From assembly GCA_003339415.1 (NCBI GenBank), contig PDHQ01000329.1:1-35335 (forward strand): DNA of 35,335 bases, written 5' to 3'. Shown here in pieces: positions 11,301 through 20,108 of the stretch. The notes under the pieces are model-generated. The model was not told where the DNA came from. It saw only the letters and a program-made list of their open reading frames with translations, and searched no databases. The DNA comes from Ophiocordyceps camponoti-saundersi (nom. inval.) (lineage: Eukaryota > Ascomycota > Sordariomycetes > Hypocreales > Ophiocordycipitaceae). The position numbers were made by a program, and so were the translations under genes. Within the stretch, counting starts at the first letter, position 1. The number at the start of each line of letters is the position of its first letter.

Positions 11301-13069
11301 GCGAGCTGTCGACCCGGCTGGCCCATCAGCTGGTCAACCAGGGCGTTGGACGAGGGTCCGTTGTGCCTCTCATCTTTGAAAAGTCGATGTGGATGCCCGT
11401 TGCGGCGCTGGCCGTAATGAAGGCCGGCGGCGCCTCCGTGGCCGTCGATTCCACCCAGCCTGAAGAGCGCATCCGCGTCATCACCACGCAAGCAAGTACC
11501 GCTGGCCGACTCGTCGTCGTATGCTCCGTCGCCAACGAGACTCTCGTGCGACGTTTGGAGCCCGACGCTTTCATCGCTGTCGGCCTCGACCGGCTGCCGG
11601 AACTCCTCCCGGAACGATATCCGGCGCTTCCGTCGGTGAGCCCGAGCGATGTTCTCTACATTGTCTTCACCTCCGGCAGTACGGGTCGGCCAAAGGGAGC
11701 CATCGTCTCGCATCAGAACTTCTTTAGTGCCGTCGTCTATCAACGAGACGATCTGGGGTACCGCAGCAACTCCCGCGTCTTCGACTTTGCTTCTTACGCC
11801 TTCGACATTGCCTGGTCGAATCTTTTGAATACGCTCACAGCTGGTGCTTGCTTGTGTATCCCATCAGCAGCAGAACGCGAAAACAACTTGCCAGAGAGCC
11901 TCGAGAAGTACAGGGTCAACGTCGCCGATCTGACGCCTTCGGTTGCCCGCTTCATCGAGCCGAAATCATCGCTATCAAACCTCTCAACACTCCTCCTAGG
12001 AGGTGAAGTCGTCCTGCCGAGCGACGCGCTCATTGTCCCGGAACACACCCTCGTTGTGAGCGCTTACGGACCGGCCGAATGCACGCCTACAAGCACAATC
12101 CTCCACCTGAAGAGCTCGAGCGAGATGGGCATCGGCCGTGCTGCCGGACTCTGCACTTGGGTCGTGGACATGGACAACCCCGAGGCACTGGCCCCCATCG
12201 GAGCTATCGGTGAGCTTTGGCTCGAGGGCCCTCTCGTCGGCCTAGGCTATCTCGACGAGCCGGAAAAGACAGCGGCCGCCTTCATCAAGGACCCGGCGTG
12301 GCTGGTCCGCGGCGCCCCCGGCACACGAGAAGGTCGTCGAGGAACCGTCTACCGCACGGGTGATCTCGTCCAGTATAAGGAGGATGGAACCCTGCTCTTC
12401 GTCGGTCGAAAGGATACCCAGGTTAAAATCAGAGGCCAGCGTGTCGAGTTGGGTGAGGTCGAGCACCACGTGCAGCGGGCTATCAAAGCAGCCGAGCCAG
12501 CAGCCAGCTTCCAGATCATCGCCGAAACGATCCAGCCCAAGGGCGTCAATTCCAAGATGCTGGTTGCATTTGTGGCTCTCGACGGCGCAAGAGACATGAC
12601 TCCGGACGAGTACGACGAGCTCGTGCGGCAGGCCACGACCGGGCTGAACGACCGGCTTGCCGAGACGCTTCCCGTCTTCATGCTGCCCACAGCCTACATT
12701 CCTCTGCAGACGGTGCCTATGATGGCCACCGGCAAAGCCGATCGCCGACAGTTACGTGCCATCGGATCGGCTCTCTCGGCTAGAGACATCGCCCGTCTCA
12801 GCCGCGTTGAGGGAGATCGCCGGCCTCCTCGGACAGATGCGGAGCGTACCATGCAGGCGCTATGGGCTGAGGTCTTGAAGGTCGACCCCGACAGCATCGG
12901 CATTGATGACAGCTTCTTCCGCATCGGCGGCGATTCCATCGGTGCCATGCGCCTCGTTGGCATCGCCCGCCAGCAAGGGCTCGGTTTGTCCGTACGGGAT
13001 ATCTTCCAAAACCCAGTCCTTCGCGACCTCGCAACGGTTGACGAAAAACCCTCAACCGCCCAAAGCTAG
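2346..13069 (+). CDS. Non-ribosomal peptide synthetase, A-T-C-A-T-E-C-(half C)-A-T
   Basis: This is a multimodular enzyme that activates amino acids as adenylates and condenses them on carrier (T) domains. Exon 1 is 2346-10226, the intron is 10227-10285 (GTAAGT...CAG, branch site CTGAC at 10267-10271) and exon 2 is 10286-13069, giving 3,554 residues. Domains: A1 about 33-560; T1 about 580-650; a Ser-rich linker about 675-693; C1 with HHALYDG at 852-858; A2 about 1154-1690 (FTSGSTG at 1321, YRTGDL present); T2 with GGDS, Ser1739; E with HHLVID at 1926-1931, EGHGRE at 2057 and VGWFTTMYP at 2075; C2 from about 2272 with SHALIDA at 2399-2405; a C-domain C-terminal lobe about 2685-2899; A3 about 2917-3430; T3 with Ser3511. 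Reading specificity residues by eye against GrsA gives DAYDIGVPTK for A2 and DISDLGAPTK for A3; I cannot name the substrates. The E domain implies a D-residue from module 2. Oddities are module 1 (Ala620 and His246), the half C domain and the missing release domain. The initial ATG is preferred because a complete A domain follows directly. No cluster partner is visible downstream. Confidence 0.93.
10227..10285 (+). other. Single intron of the NRPS gene
   Basis: GTAAGT donor and TTCAG acceptor, 59 bp. Removal joins ...EDPHE to YDLSLSAN... in phase 0 within the C2 domain. Without splicing, the frame runs on 70 bases and stops at 10293-10295, which would cut off the end of C2 and everything after it. 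Confidence 0.92.
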
Positions 13070-13665
13070 ATGAAGAACGACTTCTTGAGTTGAGACTTGG
13101 GGCTGAGTGAGCAGTGTCCTGGTTCTGCCGCTGGCGGCAGCTCGATGATAGCAACGGGCATCAGGATAATTGGTCTTGTTATTTCATAGCATTTTGTGTT
13201 CAAGCTGGCGTTTATTTTGTACTTTCATCTGTCTTTTTGTAAGCGGCAAAGTCTTTACTCGTTAAAAGTTAGGTTAGAAGCATAATGAGCGATCTCGTGT
13301 TGCCCTCTAGGGCGATGCATCTGATGCAACATGAATTGTAGTGGGCTGCCCGTGACGTTACAAGGTTTTGCTTCTCTTCATTCCTCAGCCATGATGAATG
13401 AAATGCTCCCATGAGGGAAATAGACGGAGATGTTTATGACTGGATAGCTCGGTGAAATAACTTGTCCTCACGTAGGATGCAAGGTGGCCTTAGCGGGATG
13501 AGCCTACGTTATGCATCCAAGACGTCGCCGTGACAGCCTGTTCCGCTAAACAGAGAACCGGAGGGGAGAGTCTTATCTTTCGATCAGGAGTCTATTATAG
13601 GTGGCTATTACAGAAAGAAGTTGACCGAAAGGCCGTCGTACAGTCTATCGTGCGGATAAGACCAA
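13070..13665. other. Intergenic, 3' ends of NRPS and QCR10
   Basis: The two genes converge here, so this should hold both 3' UTRs and polyadenylation sites. A short hairpin, CTGCCGC/GCGGCAG with a TG loop, lies at 13125-13140 just after the NRPS stop. I see no continuation of the NRPS frame, no C, TE or reductase domain remnant, and no RNA gene. Confidence 0.6.
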
Positions 13666-14353
13666 CTAAAAGGGCTGCCAACCAGTCAGTATTTCCGTAG
13701 GCTCCTCGGACTGGATGGATACCTACGTTATCCGCAGGATTAACCGGCTCCTTGACGAAAAAGTGTCCGACAAAGGGAATTCGCTTCAAGCACAAGTCAG
13801 CCTGCGAACTCCTTCATCATCCTCCGACAGATATCCTACCTCCATGATGTCGGTGCGGACGCGGGGGATTCCAGACACAAAGAGCAAGGCAGCAACGCCG
13901 GCTGCGCCGCCGTACATGCCGGTTCTGAGGCATCTGTTATCTATGGTTAGCTGATAGTTCTCATGGTTGCGGCCAGCTCCTGTTGAGCTGCGGGCTGTAG
14001 AAAGCAAACAGTCTTCCTTACATTCTCATAACGGCAGTCTTATTCCATCCGTGGATGTTTGGTTGATGCTGATACCTGGCGAGGCGAGCCGTCAGCACAA
14101 GCCCCTTGATTTAGGCAAATTGACAGTCCAGTCCATCGACACGCCGCGGAAACAAACGCAGCTATGAGAAGTCGGGCTCAGGCGTGTCGATGGCGGCGCT
14201 GTAACTCGAAAATGGCCAGATGCCACGTACTTTGGCCCGTAGGCGCTCTTGAAGCTCGGAGCGCGGCTGGTGATCTGCGAGGGAGGCGCGCTGGATTCAG
14301 CCTGCAGGTCATCGATACGACAAATTTCGAGAGAAACTTACAGGAGATGCCAT
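13666..14353 (-). CDS. QCR10: Cytochrome b-c1 complex subunit 10 (QCR10), six exons
   Basis: A small accessory subunit of respiratory complex III in the inner mitochondrial membrane. Family knowledge places it near the Rieske protein as a single-span subunit. It is too fragmented to show as one open frame. Exons on the minus strand, in coding order: 14342-14353, 14231-14274, 14022-14075, 13840-13924, 13727-13783, 13666-13674. Together they give 261 nt and 86 residues, a normal length for the family. Diagnostic pieces are SAYGPK joined to YQHQPNIHGW across intron 2, a hydrophobic segment GGAAGVAALLFVSGIPRVR, then IPFVGHFFVKEPVNPADN joined to a terminal PF. Every junction keeps frame and has GT-AG ends. 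The first exon codes only MASP; the last codes only PF plus the stop. Exon 4 has an alternative acceptor 9 nt upstream (exon start 13933) that would add three residues; I prefer 13924 because the result matches the family more closely. The gene is divergent from MED4. Confidence 0.85.
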
Positions 14354-14755
14354 CCTGTCTGTGGGAGACGCGCACAAAGAGTCGTGAGCAGTAGCAGTCC
14401 GCTTCTGATGCCTTGTTTTCGTATGCGCGGATGCCGATTGGCAGGTCGTTGGTTGGCTCGTGGGTGGTCTCAGGCCTGCACCCGAGCCGGCTGACCAATG
14501 ACGTTGTCGGAATGCGCTACTGGGGTCCCGCCTCGCGCCCTATTGGCTCTGCTGTGTCCATAGAAAGTCTGCACCGACTTCCTCCAGCCTCGCGCCGCAC
14601 AACCAGCGGCGTCAACACTGGGCTATCATCCATCAGCCTCTCTCTATCGCCCTCACTCTCACGATTCCTCTCGTCTCTGTTCACGCTCACCATCTTCCCC
14701 TCTCCTGTCTCTCCTCCCTCTTCAGGCTGATGGCCACTGTGCCCCCCAGCCCGCC
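14354..14755. promoter_or_regulatory. Bidirectional promoter of QCR10 and MED4 with CCAAT boxes
   Basis: About 400 bp separates the two divergent starts. CCAAT lies on the plus strand at 14495-14499. ATTGG, which is CCAAT on the QCR10 strand, lies at 14437-14441 and 14542-14546. The CCAAT-binding HAP complex is an established activator of respiratory-chain genes in fungi, which fits QCR10. CT-rich DNA (about 14620-14725) precedes MED4. Binding is inferred from the motif only. Confidence 0.4.
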
Positions 14756-14885
14756 ATGGACAAGCTTATCGACAGCCGCTTCGAGCGTCTGGAGAAAGCC
14801 CTCTCGAACCTCGTCGATTCGGTTACCAAGTATCATCCCTCTGTCTCCCAAGCCGAGGAGCTTCATGCGGCAGATGCGCAGCTAA
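14730..14885 (+). other. Upstream open frame overlapping the MED4 start
   Basis: ATG at 14730-14732 begins a 51-codon frame closed by TAA at 14883-14885. It is 26 nt before the MED4 ATG and out of frame with it. If it is in the mRNA it would compete for initiation. It could also lie outside the transcript. A CTTCAG just before it (14720-14725) could be an acceptor of a 5' UTR intron. Confidence 0.35.
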
Positions 14886-15827
14886 GCCTGGGGCTGGAAG
14901 AAGGTTCTTTTGCCCTGCCACCGCTACTATGCCGCGAGCGAGCTGACAGCGTCCATAGTCCAGGTCCATCAAAATAACAACCTACACATTCAGCAGCTTC
15001 GTCGCACCTCCGCCGCTCTCGACTCCCAGATTCGCGACACTCTCACCAGTCTCGCAACCACCCGAAAGGATATCGTCGCCACCCAGATTACCAAATTCTC
15101 CTCGGAGCCTAGCTACCCTGTTGCCTACGACGAGCTCCTCGCCTACGCCCGACGCATCAGCAAGACGACTCTTCCTCCGGCCGCCAATCTACTCACCGCG
15201 TTTCCCTCTCCGGAGATGTTGACACCCGCCGCAGCGACAGCTACCGCCGAGCAACCCCCGTCCGCCGCAACGCCATCGGGCCGTACCCCTTCCCGCACAG
15301 AGAGCCCCGTCGCCAATGGGGCATCCGCGCAGCTTCCCAACGCCGAACAGCCAGCTCAGCAGACCTCTGCATCTCAAAATACGAGTCTTCCCGAGGGCAT
15401 GAGCCAATATCTTAACCCACTTTCCGGCCAGGTCTTTTTCCCGTGGCCTCTGGAGGACAAGATTCGTTCCGGCGCTCTAGCCTCATACCAGCTCCTCGTG
15501 GAGCAGGGAATTGATCCGCGCGGCTACGACCCTGCCACCGAGGAGGAGCGCAAGCGCAAGGAGGACGAGGAGCGCAAGGCCAAGGAAGAGCGCGAAAAGG
15601 CTGAGCGCGAGGAGCGCGAGCGCCAATTGCGTGAGGAGCGCGAGAGGCTTCGCGTCGAGAGAGAGAGACAGAGAGAAAAGGACCAGGAAGAATGGCGAAA
15701 GACTAGCATCGCTACTGGCATGCCCGGCGCCGCCGTGCCGGTACGATCAGCCTCCGGAGCGGGGGACAAGAAGCAGTTTCAGTTTACGAACCTCGACGAC
15801 GATGACGACGATGACGACGAAGGCTAA
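14756..15827 (+). CDS. MED4: Mediator of RNA polymerase II transcription subunit 4
   Basis: A middle-module subunit of the nuclear Mediator complex, which links activators to RNA polymerase II. Exon 1 is 14756-14903 and exon 2 is 14959-15827; the 55-bp intron (GTTCTT...ATAG, branch site CTGAC at 14943-14947) joins ...LGLEE to VQVHQNNN. The product has 338 residues. The family signature is at the N terminus: DSRFERLEKAL, HQNNNLHIQQLR and DTLTSLATTRKDI, a coiled-coil-prone region. SQYLNPLSGQVFFPWPLEDK with RSGALASY comes later. The C-terminal third is a long charged helix of Glu/Arg/Lys repeats, and the protein ends in a run of eight Asp followed by EG. An ATG at 14730, out of frame with this start, opens a 51-codon upstream frame that overlaps the start and ends at 14885. 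Confidence 0.92.
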
Positions 15828-16130
15828 GTCTAATCAACATGTGACTTTCTTTTTCTTCTGCCAAAAGCGTTGTCTTGGGATCGGATCTATGAACAACAGG
15901 GTTCTCTACAGCATATACCGCATTCTTCATGAGTTCCCGATTCATGAGGATGAGGCTATCAAACCCTGACAAGTTTCCTCTTCGACTGCGGCTGTTGACT
16001 CCATAAAGAATCTTGCAGACTGTCGTCCCCATAATCTGGACTTGCTTGCCCTTCACCCCTTTTCAACCCCACTCCCCCCCAACAAACGGTAGCTATCGCC
16101 GGAAGTGGCTCCCAAACTCCGTGCCCGAGT
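15828..16130. other. Intergenic, 3' ends of MED4 and the TM9 gene
   Basis: About 300 bp between two converging genes. It should carry both 3' UTRs. I see no gene and no repeat in it. Confidence 0.6.
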
Positions 16131-18128
16131 CTAGTCGATCTTGATGGAGGAGTAAATCTTCCTTACGAACCACCAGCTGGCAAAGTAGCCAATCGAACCT
16201 GCAGGCAATGTACGTTAGACACGATCGGGCGACGGTATGGGAGCAATCATACCAGCCAGAATAAAGAACAAAAAGGATATGAGCGCGCTGTAGCCGACGT
16301 AGAGTACGATGCCCGCGAGCCCTCCGAGCTTCACTTTGGTCAGCAAGTAGAGCAGACAGTTGAGGAAGATGTAGCCGCCGCTCATGCCGGCGGCGAGGAA
16401 CGACCTCCACTGCCAGTTGTAATTCTCGGCACACAAGAGGAAATACGTCATCAGAACGGTGACGGCCGCGCAGACGACGATCATGAGGCCGTAGCACAGG
16501 AAGAGAAAGCCAAACATGTAGTAAATGCGACTGAACCAGATGGAGCTCATGATGAAGTAGAGCTCGACGAAGATGGCGCCGAAGGGCAATAGGCCGACGA
16601 CGAGCATGCTGGGAATGGGCCTGAGGTACGTGGTGGCCGGGGGGATTTGGCGAGGGATCTGATTTGTGCGGACCGGCGCCTCAATCTGCGGGGCTCGAAA
16701 GCCCATCCAGGAGCCGACAAAGGATAGTGGTATGGATATCAAGAACCATATGGCGATGATGACGAGCATAGTCGTGAACGGCACTGCGCCCGACGACCGC
16801 TTGGCCCATAGGAAGAGATCGAGGAGGAAGAAAGCGGCGAAGACGATACCAGGTACCAGCAACGGCGTCAAGGCGATGTTGAGCTTCCACTGTTCACCGA
16901 GCATAGCCTTGTAGGTCCTGGCCGAGGCGTATCCACCAACAGAGCCGAGAAGGGTATAGAGAATGATCATGATCGTGCCCAGGGACCCGCGGTTCGACGG
17001 CGACAAAAAGCCGAGCAGGGCAAAGACGATGGTGCAGCCGGTCATGACGAACAGCTGGGCGCCATTACCAAGCAATACCGACAGCAACAAGGGGCGGGCC
17101 GGCGTTCGGAAAACGTCGCCGTGAATCAGCTTCCATCCCGAATCTTCTTGGACACCGTCCTCAACGACCGACGTGCCGCTCAGGTCGTCGAGATTAATCT
17201 GGTCCAGACGATTGTATCGAGCAATGTCCTTTTTGAGCGTTCGGACGAGTACAGACATGACCGTGAGAACGAGGATGACGACGATGACAGCCGTGTCGAT
17301 GAGCCAGAACCAGTGGATTTTGGGGTCGAAGACGTGCAGATACTTGTCCCACCGTGTGGCCCAGGCTGTGTCCGACTTGCGCCAGTAGACACTGTAACTG
17401 AACTGAACCTGCTGATCCTCCTCGCCAAAGGTGAGAGAAACGGGCGGGTGATTGTCGGCGCAGTCGACGTCGCCCGAATACATCTTGGAGCTAGGTTGGA
17501 CGACGGCACCAACGACGCGGAGCTCGTTCTCCCGGCCGTTAACCGGGTGGTACTCGATCCAGATCTCATAGTGGTTGTTGAATGTGAGCGTCTCCTCTTC
17601 TTCATCAGAGGACAAAAAGAAGCCGCCCAGCTGGAAGCCGGGGCTATAAAAGGTGGTGCCCGTCAAGTCGTCCTTGATCTGTTGACCGGCAGGCAGGCCG
17701 TCGACGAGCCAGTTGAGACTGTACGCCTCCTCTATGCGCTCGTTAACAAACCTCTTGCTGTCCGCAGGGTAAGATGCCTTGCAGAGGGGCTTGCACGTCT
17801 CGTTCTTGGCCATGAGCAGCTCGAAGGGCGACGTCATCAGCCTGTCTCCCGAGAGGATGCTCCCCAGGCTCTCGGGCACGTACTGCGGGCCGCCGGATGG
17901 TTCGCAGAAGTGGAAGTCCGGATGATAGTAGTCGTACGACACAACAGAGTGCAAGCGATTATCTTGGGGCGCGGCAACGGGCCGTATGCTGTTGACCTGG
18001 AGAGGGACGCGGTCGCCTGGCTTGTAGGAGGTCGGCGCCACGCCCGGCAGGTAGAAGGCGGAGACGATTTGCGGAGCCGTCAGCATCGCCGCGAAGAGCG
18101 CCGACGGCGCGGCATGTCGGGGGTGCAT
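16131..18128 (-). CDS. Transmembrane 9 superfamily (EMP70/TM9SF) protein
   Basis: A nine-span endosome/Golgi membrane protein of the EMP70 (nonaspanin) family, implicated in membrane protein sorting, adhesion and metal homeostasis. The main exon is 16253-18128, the intron is 16199-16252 (54 bp, GTATGA...CAG on the minus strand) and the last exon is 16131-16198. The product has 647 residues, typical of the family. Residues 1-24 form a signal peptide, followed by a luminal domain opening with FYLPGVAPTSYKPGD. The first membrane segment is about 273-296, and GWKLIHGDVFRTP at about 331-343 is an EMP70 hallmark. Multiple hydrophobic segments fill the C-terminal half. Without splicing the frame ends after a few unrelated residues. 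The last exon restores the conserved tail SIGYFASWWFVRKIY...IKID, whose final KxD is the family's Golgi-retention signal. Which paralogue (TMN1, 2 or 3 type) is not decided. Confidence 0.93.
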
Positions 18129-18454
18129 CTTGATCAGGCGAGCATTGGCTGTTGTCCGTCAGGGAAGAATCGACTGTGGCATAAATTGTGAATATCGTGC
18201 CTGGAAAAGCGCAGAGCGACACCAGCCGGGAGAGGCTTAGTCAGGCCTCCTGAACGTGCCCGACGCGTGCACAGTTTTGGCGGGTAGGTAAGGATAGCGA
18301 CGGATCATCAGATTAGCCGCCGGCCGGCCGCTCCGCTACAGAAATTGTTTGCGCCGAAGCTTTCAAGTTTCGAGACCTTGTGCGAGACGGTGAGACCTGC
18401 AACTTCTGCGGTCTACGGATACCTGCCTACCTTTCACTGCGACATACGAAGACA
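18129..18454. promoter_or_regulatory. Divergent promoter region between the TM9 gene and the LCP5-like gene
   Basis: About 325 bp separates two divergent start codons, so it must hold both promoters. It includes a GC-rich patch (GCCGCCGGCCGGCCGC, about 18316-18331). I can assign no specific factor site. Confidence 0.45.
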
Positions 18455-19561
18455 ATGGCTACGCTGGCAGCTTTACTGAGCTCGCTGACGCAGTCGCTCG
18501 CTCTCGCGCAGGAGGCGACGCCGGAAATCGAGGCAATCGAGCATCCCAAAGATGGCATATCTCTTCTTGACGTCAAAAACGAACTTCTACTCTCCTATCT
18601 CCAAAACCTAGTCTTCCTGATCCTGCTTAAGCTTCGGAATTCGAAGACTGCAGGTGATAGTCACAGTCCTGGCGACCAGATCGATGAATCCGTCCGGGCA
18701 AGGCTCGTCAAGCTTCGCCTCTACCTCGAAAAAGGCGCGCGACCCCTGGAAGATAAGCTCAAGTTCTCCATCGAGCGCTTTTTGAGGTCCGCAGAGGATG
18801 CGCAGCGAACGGAGAAAAGTGATTCTCGCATTGCGGCGCTCGACGATAAGACTTCCGCGATAAGCGACGGTTCTCGTTCCGAGTCAGACGAGGAAGATAG
18901 CGGCGGCGGCGACGACAATGAGGGCACGACGCGCACGAAACATGTGGCAGCAGCTCCAAGAGTCGATGCTCTTATTGACGACGTGACGATGCGATCGACA
19001 GGGCGCGAGGAGGGCCCCCCGGGTGTTTATCGTCCTCCTAAGCGAGATCGCCATCTAATGGAGACGACGAGGCCGCGGGAAAAGGCCGACCGCAGACCCA
19101 ACAAGTCGCACACGATGGAGGAGTTTATCCACACCGAGCTCTCGACGGCGCCGGTAGCCGAGCCCAGCATCGGCACGACCATTCTTCAGGGCGGCCGCAA
19201 GATGAAGACGGCGCAGGAACGCAAGGAAGAGGATGAGCGACGCGACTACGAAGAGATGAATCTCGTTCGGCTGCCGAAGCTGAGTAAGAAGGAGCGGGCC
19301 AAGAAGAACAAGGAAGCCGGGCATGGTGGGCGCATGCAGTTTGGCGGCGAGGAGTGGAGGGATCTAGGCGAGGGTGTCGATCGCATCGACCGACTGACCA
19401 AGCGCAAGGGGCAGGCGAGCGGCGGAGTGCGGGCCCTGTTGGAGAAGAGCCGGAAGCGCGGATTCGATGCTGCCGATGATCATTTCGAAATCGGCGAGCG
19501 GTTTCAGAAGAAGGTCAAGATGCTGGACGCTGGTCGGCGCAGCAGGGGGAAAAAGAGGTAG
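18455..19561 (+). CDS. LCP5: U3 snoRNP / SSU processome protein, Lcp5/neuroguidin type (Sas10/Utp3 family)
   Basis: A nucleolar protein needed for early 18S rRNA processing in the small-subunit processome. It has 368 residues with no intron. The frame is open further upstream, but I chose the ATG at 18455, which gives MATLAALLSSLTQSLALA and suits the family. The Sas10/Utp3/C1D domain is near residues 1-110, with the hallmark GISLLDVKNELLLSYLQNL followed by LLKLRNS. An acidic Ser/Asp/Glu patch follows, then PPGVYRPPKRDRH, a typical motif of this family. The basic C terminus reads KRGFDAADDHFEIGERFQKK and ends in RGKKR. Sas10 itself is larger; the length and tail favour Lcp5/neuroguidin. Confidence 0.88.
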   Translation: MATLAALLSSLTQSLALAQEATPEIEAIEHPKDGISLLDVKNELLLSYLQNLVFLILLKLRNSKTAGDSHSPGDQIDESVRARLVKLRLYLEKGARPLEDKLKFSIERFLRSAEDAQRTEKSDSRIAALDDKTSAISDGSRSESDEEDSGGGDDNEGTTRTKHVAAAPRVDALIDDVTMRSTGREEGPPGVYRPPKRDRHLMETTRPREKADRRPNKSHTMEEFIHTELSTAPVAEPSIGTTILQGGRKMKTAQERKEEDERRDYEEMNLVRLPKLSKKERAKKNKEAGHGGRMQFGGEEWRDLGEGVDRIDRLTKRKGQASGGVRALLEKSRKRGFDAADDHFEIGERFQKKVKMLDAGRRSRGKKR

Positions 19562-19710
19562 GAACCATTGTGCCAAGTCAGATGTTCAAACTTGACAGCG
19601 GATGAGGCTACATCTAGAGGTAGTAGATATATAGGTAGTTCTGCGGTTGATGAGCTTCATTGTACGGATACCTGGGTTGGTGACGATGCCTTTTATAGCT
19701 GCATCCGGAA

Positions 19711-19722
19711 CTAGGTACCTAG
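19711..19722. repeat. 12-bp palindrome CTAGGTACCTAG
   Basis: A perfect inverted repeat read directly; one member of a dispersed motif family in this window. Confidence 0.85.
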
Positions 19723-19828
19723 GCAGTACTTATCTATACTAGAGGTAGAAAAGGCAAGAGGATGGGTTTTCGCTGGGAAACAGGATTCGCACGTCTCAGC
19801 AGGTGCAGAACTGCAGTCATAAGACTCG

Positions 19829-19841
19829 TACCTACTAGGTA
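19829..19841. repeat. 13-bp palindrome TACCTA-C-TAGGTA
   Basis: Perfect 6-bp arms around one base; same motif family. Confidence 0.85.
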
Positions 19842-20108
19842 GATACACAGTCTCATAGATAAGATGCGAAGATAAGGCTGTTATCGTCCTAGCATTTCTC
19901 CTGCCCCACCAAATAATCCATCATACCTAGATTCATCTCCCCTTTCATCCAAGCATTTTCATCGTCCTTTGAGCTCCCTCTTAGAGAGTATCTTGCCAGA
20001 CAGTATTGCTCGACGTCAATCTCACTTGGGCTTTAAGGCAGATTCAGGGACACAAACTCTTCCCGTCCTTGGCTCCCCTCTCCACCGACAACGTCGTCTT
20101 CGTCCACA

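Larger units (their letters stand above)
19562..20108. other. Intergenic with TACCTAGGTA-type palindromes
   Basis: It holds the 3' end of the LCP5-like gene and the promoter of the RPC37 gene, which lies in the same orientation. Short palindromes CTAGGTACCTAG (19711-19722) and TACCTA-C-TAGGTA (19829-19841) stand out. The last 100 bp before the RPC37 start are CT-rich. I see no gene. Confidence 0.55.

Noticed and set aside
13070..13300. A possible remnant of an NRPS release domain after the stop
   Set aside because: No frame here resembles a TE, reductase or condensation domain.
13715..14007. Several short open frames on both strands between the NRPS and MED4
   Set aside because: The minus-strand ones are single QCR10 exons read through introns, and the plus-strand ones are their shadows.
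17121..18191. A 356-codon plus-strand frame
   Set aside because: It is antisense to the TM9 gene, whose signal peptide, EMP70 motifs and tail are clear. GC-rich genes often leave long antisense frames.
18380..18454. An upstream ATG extending the LCP5-like protein by 25 residues
   Set aside because: The extension (MRDGETCNFCGL...) is not typical, and the downstream ATG gives a start that matches the family.
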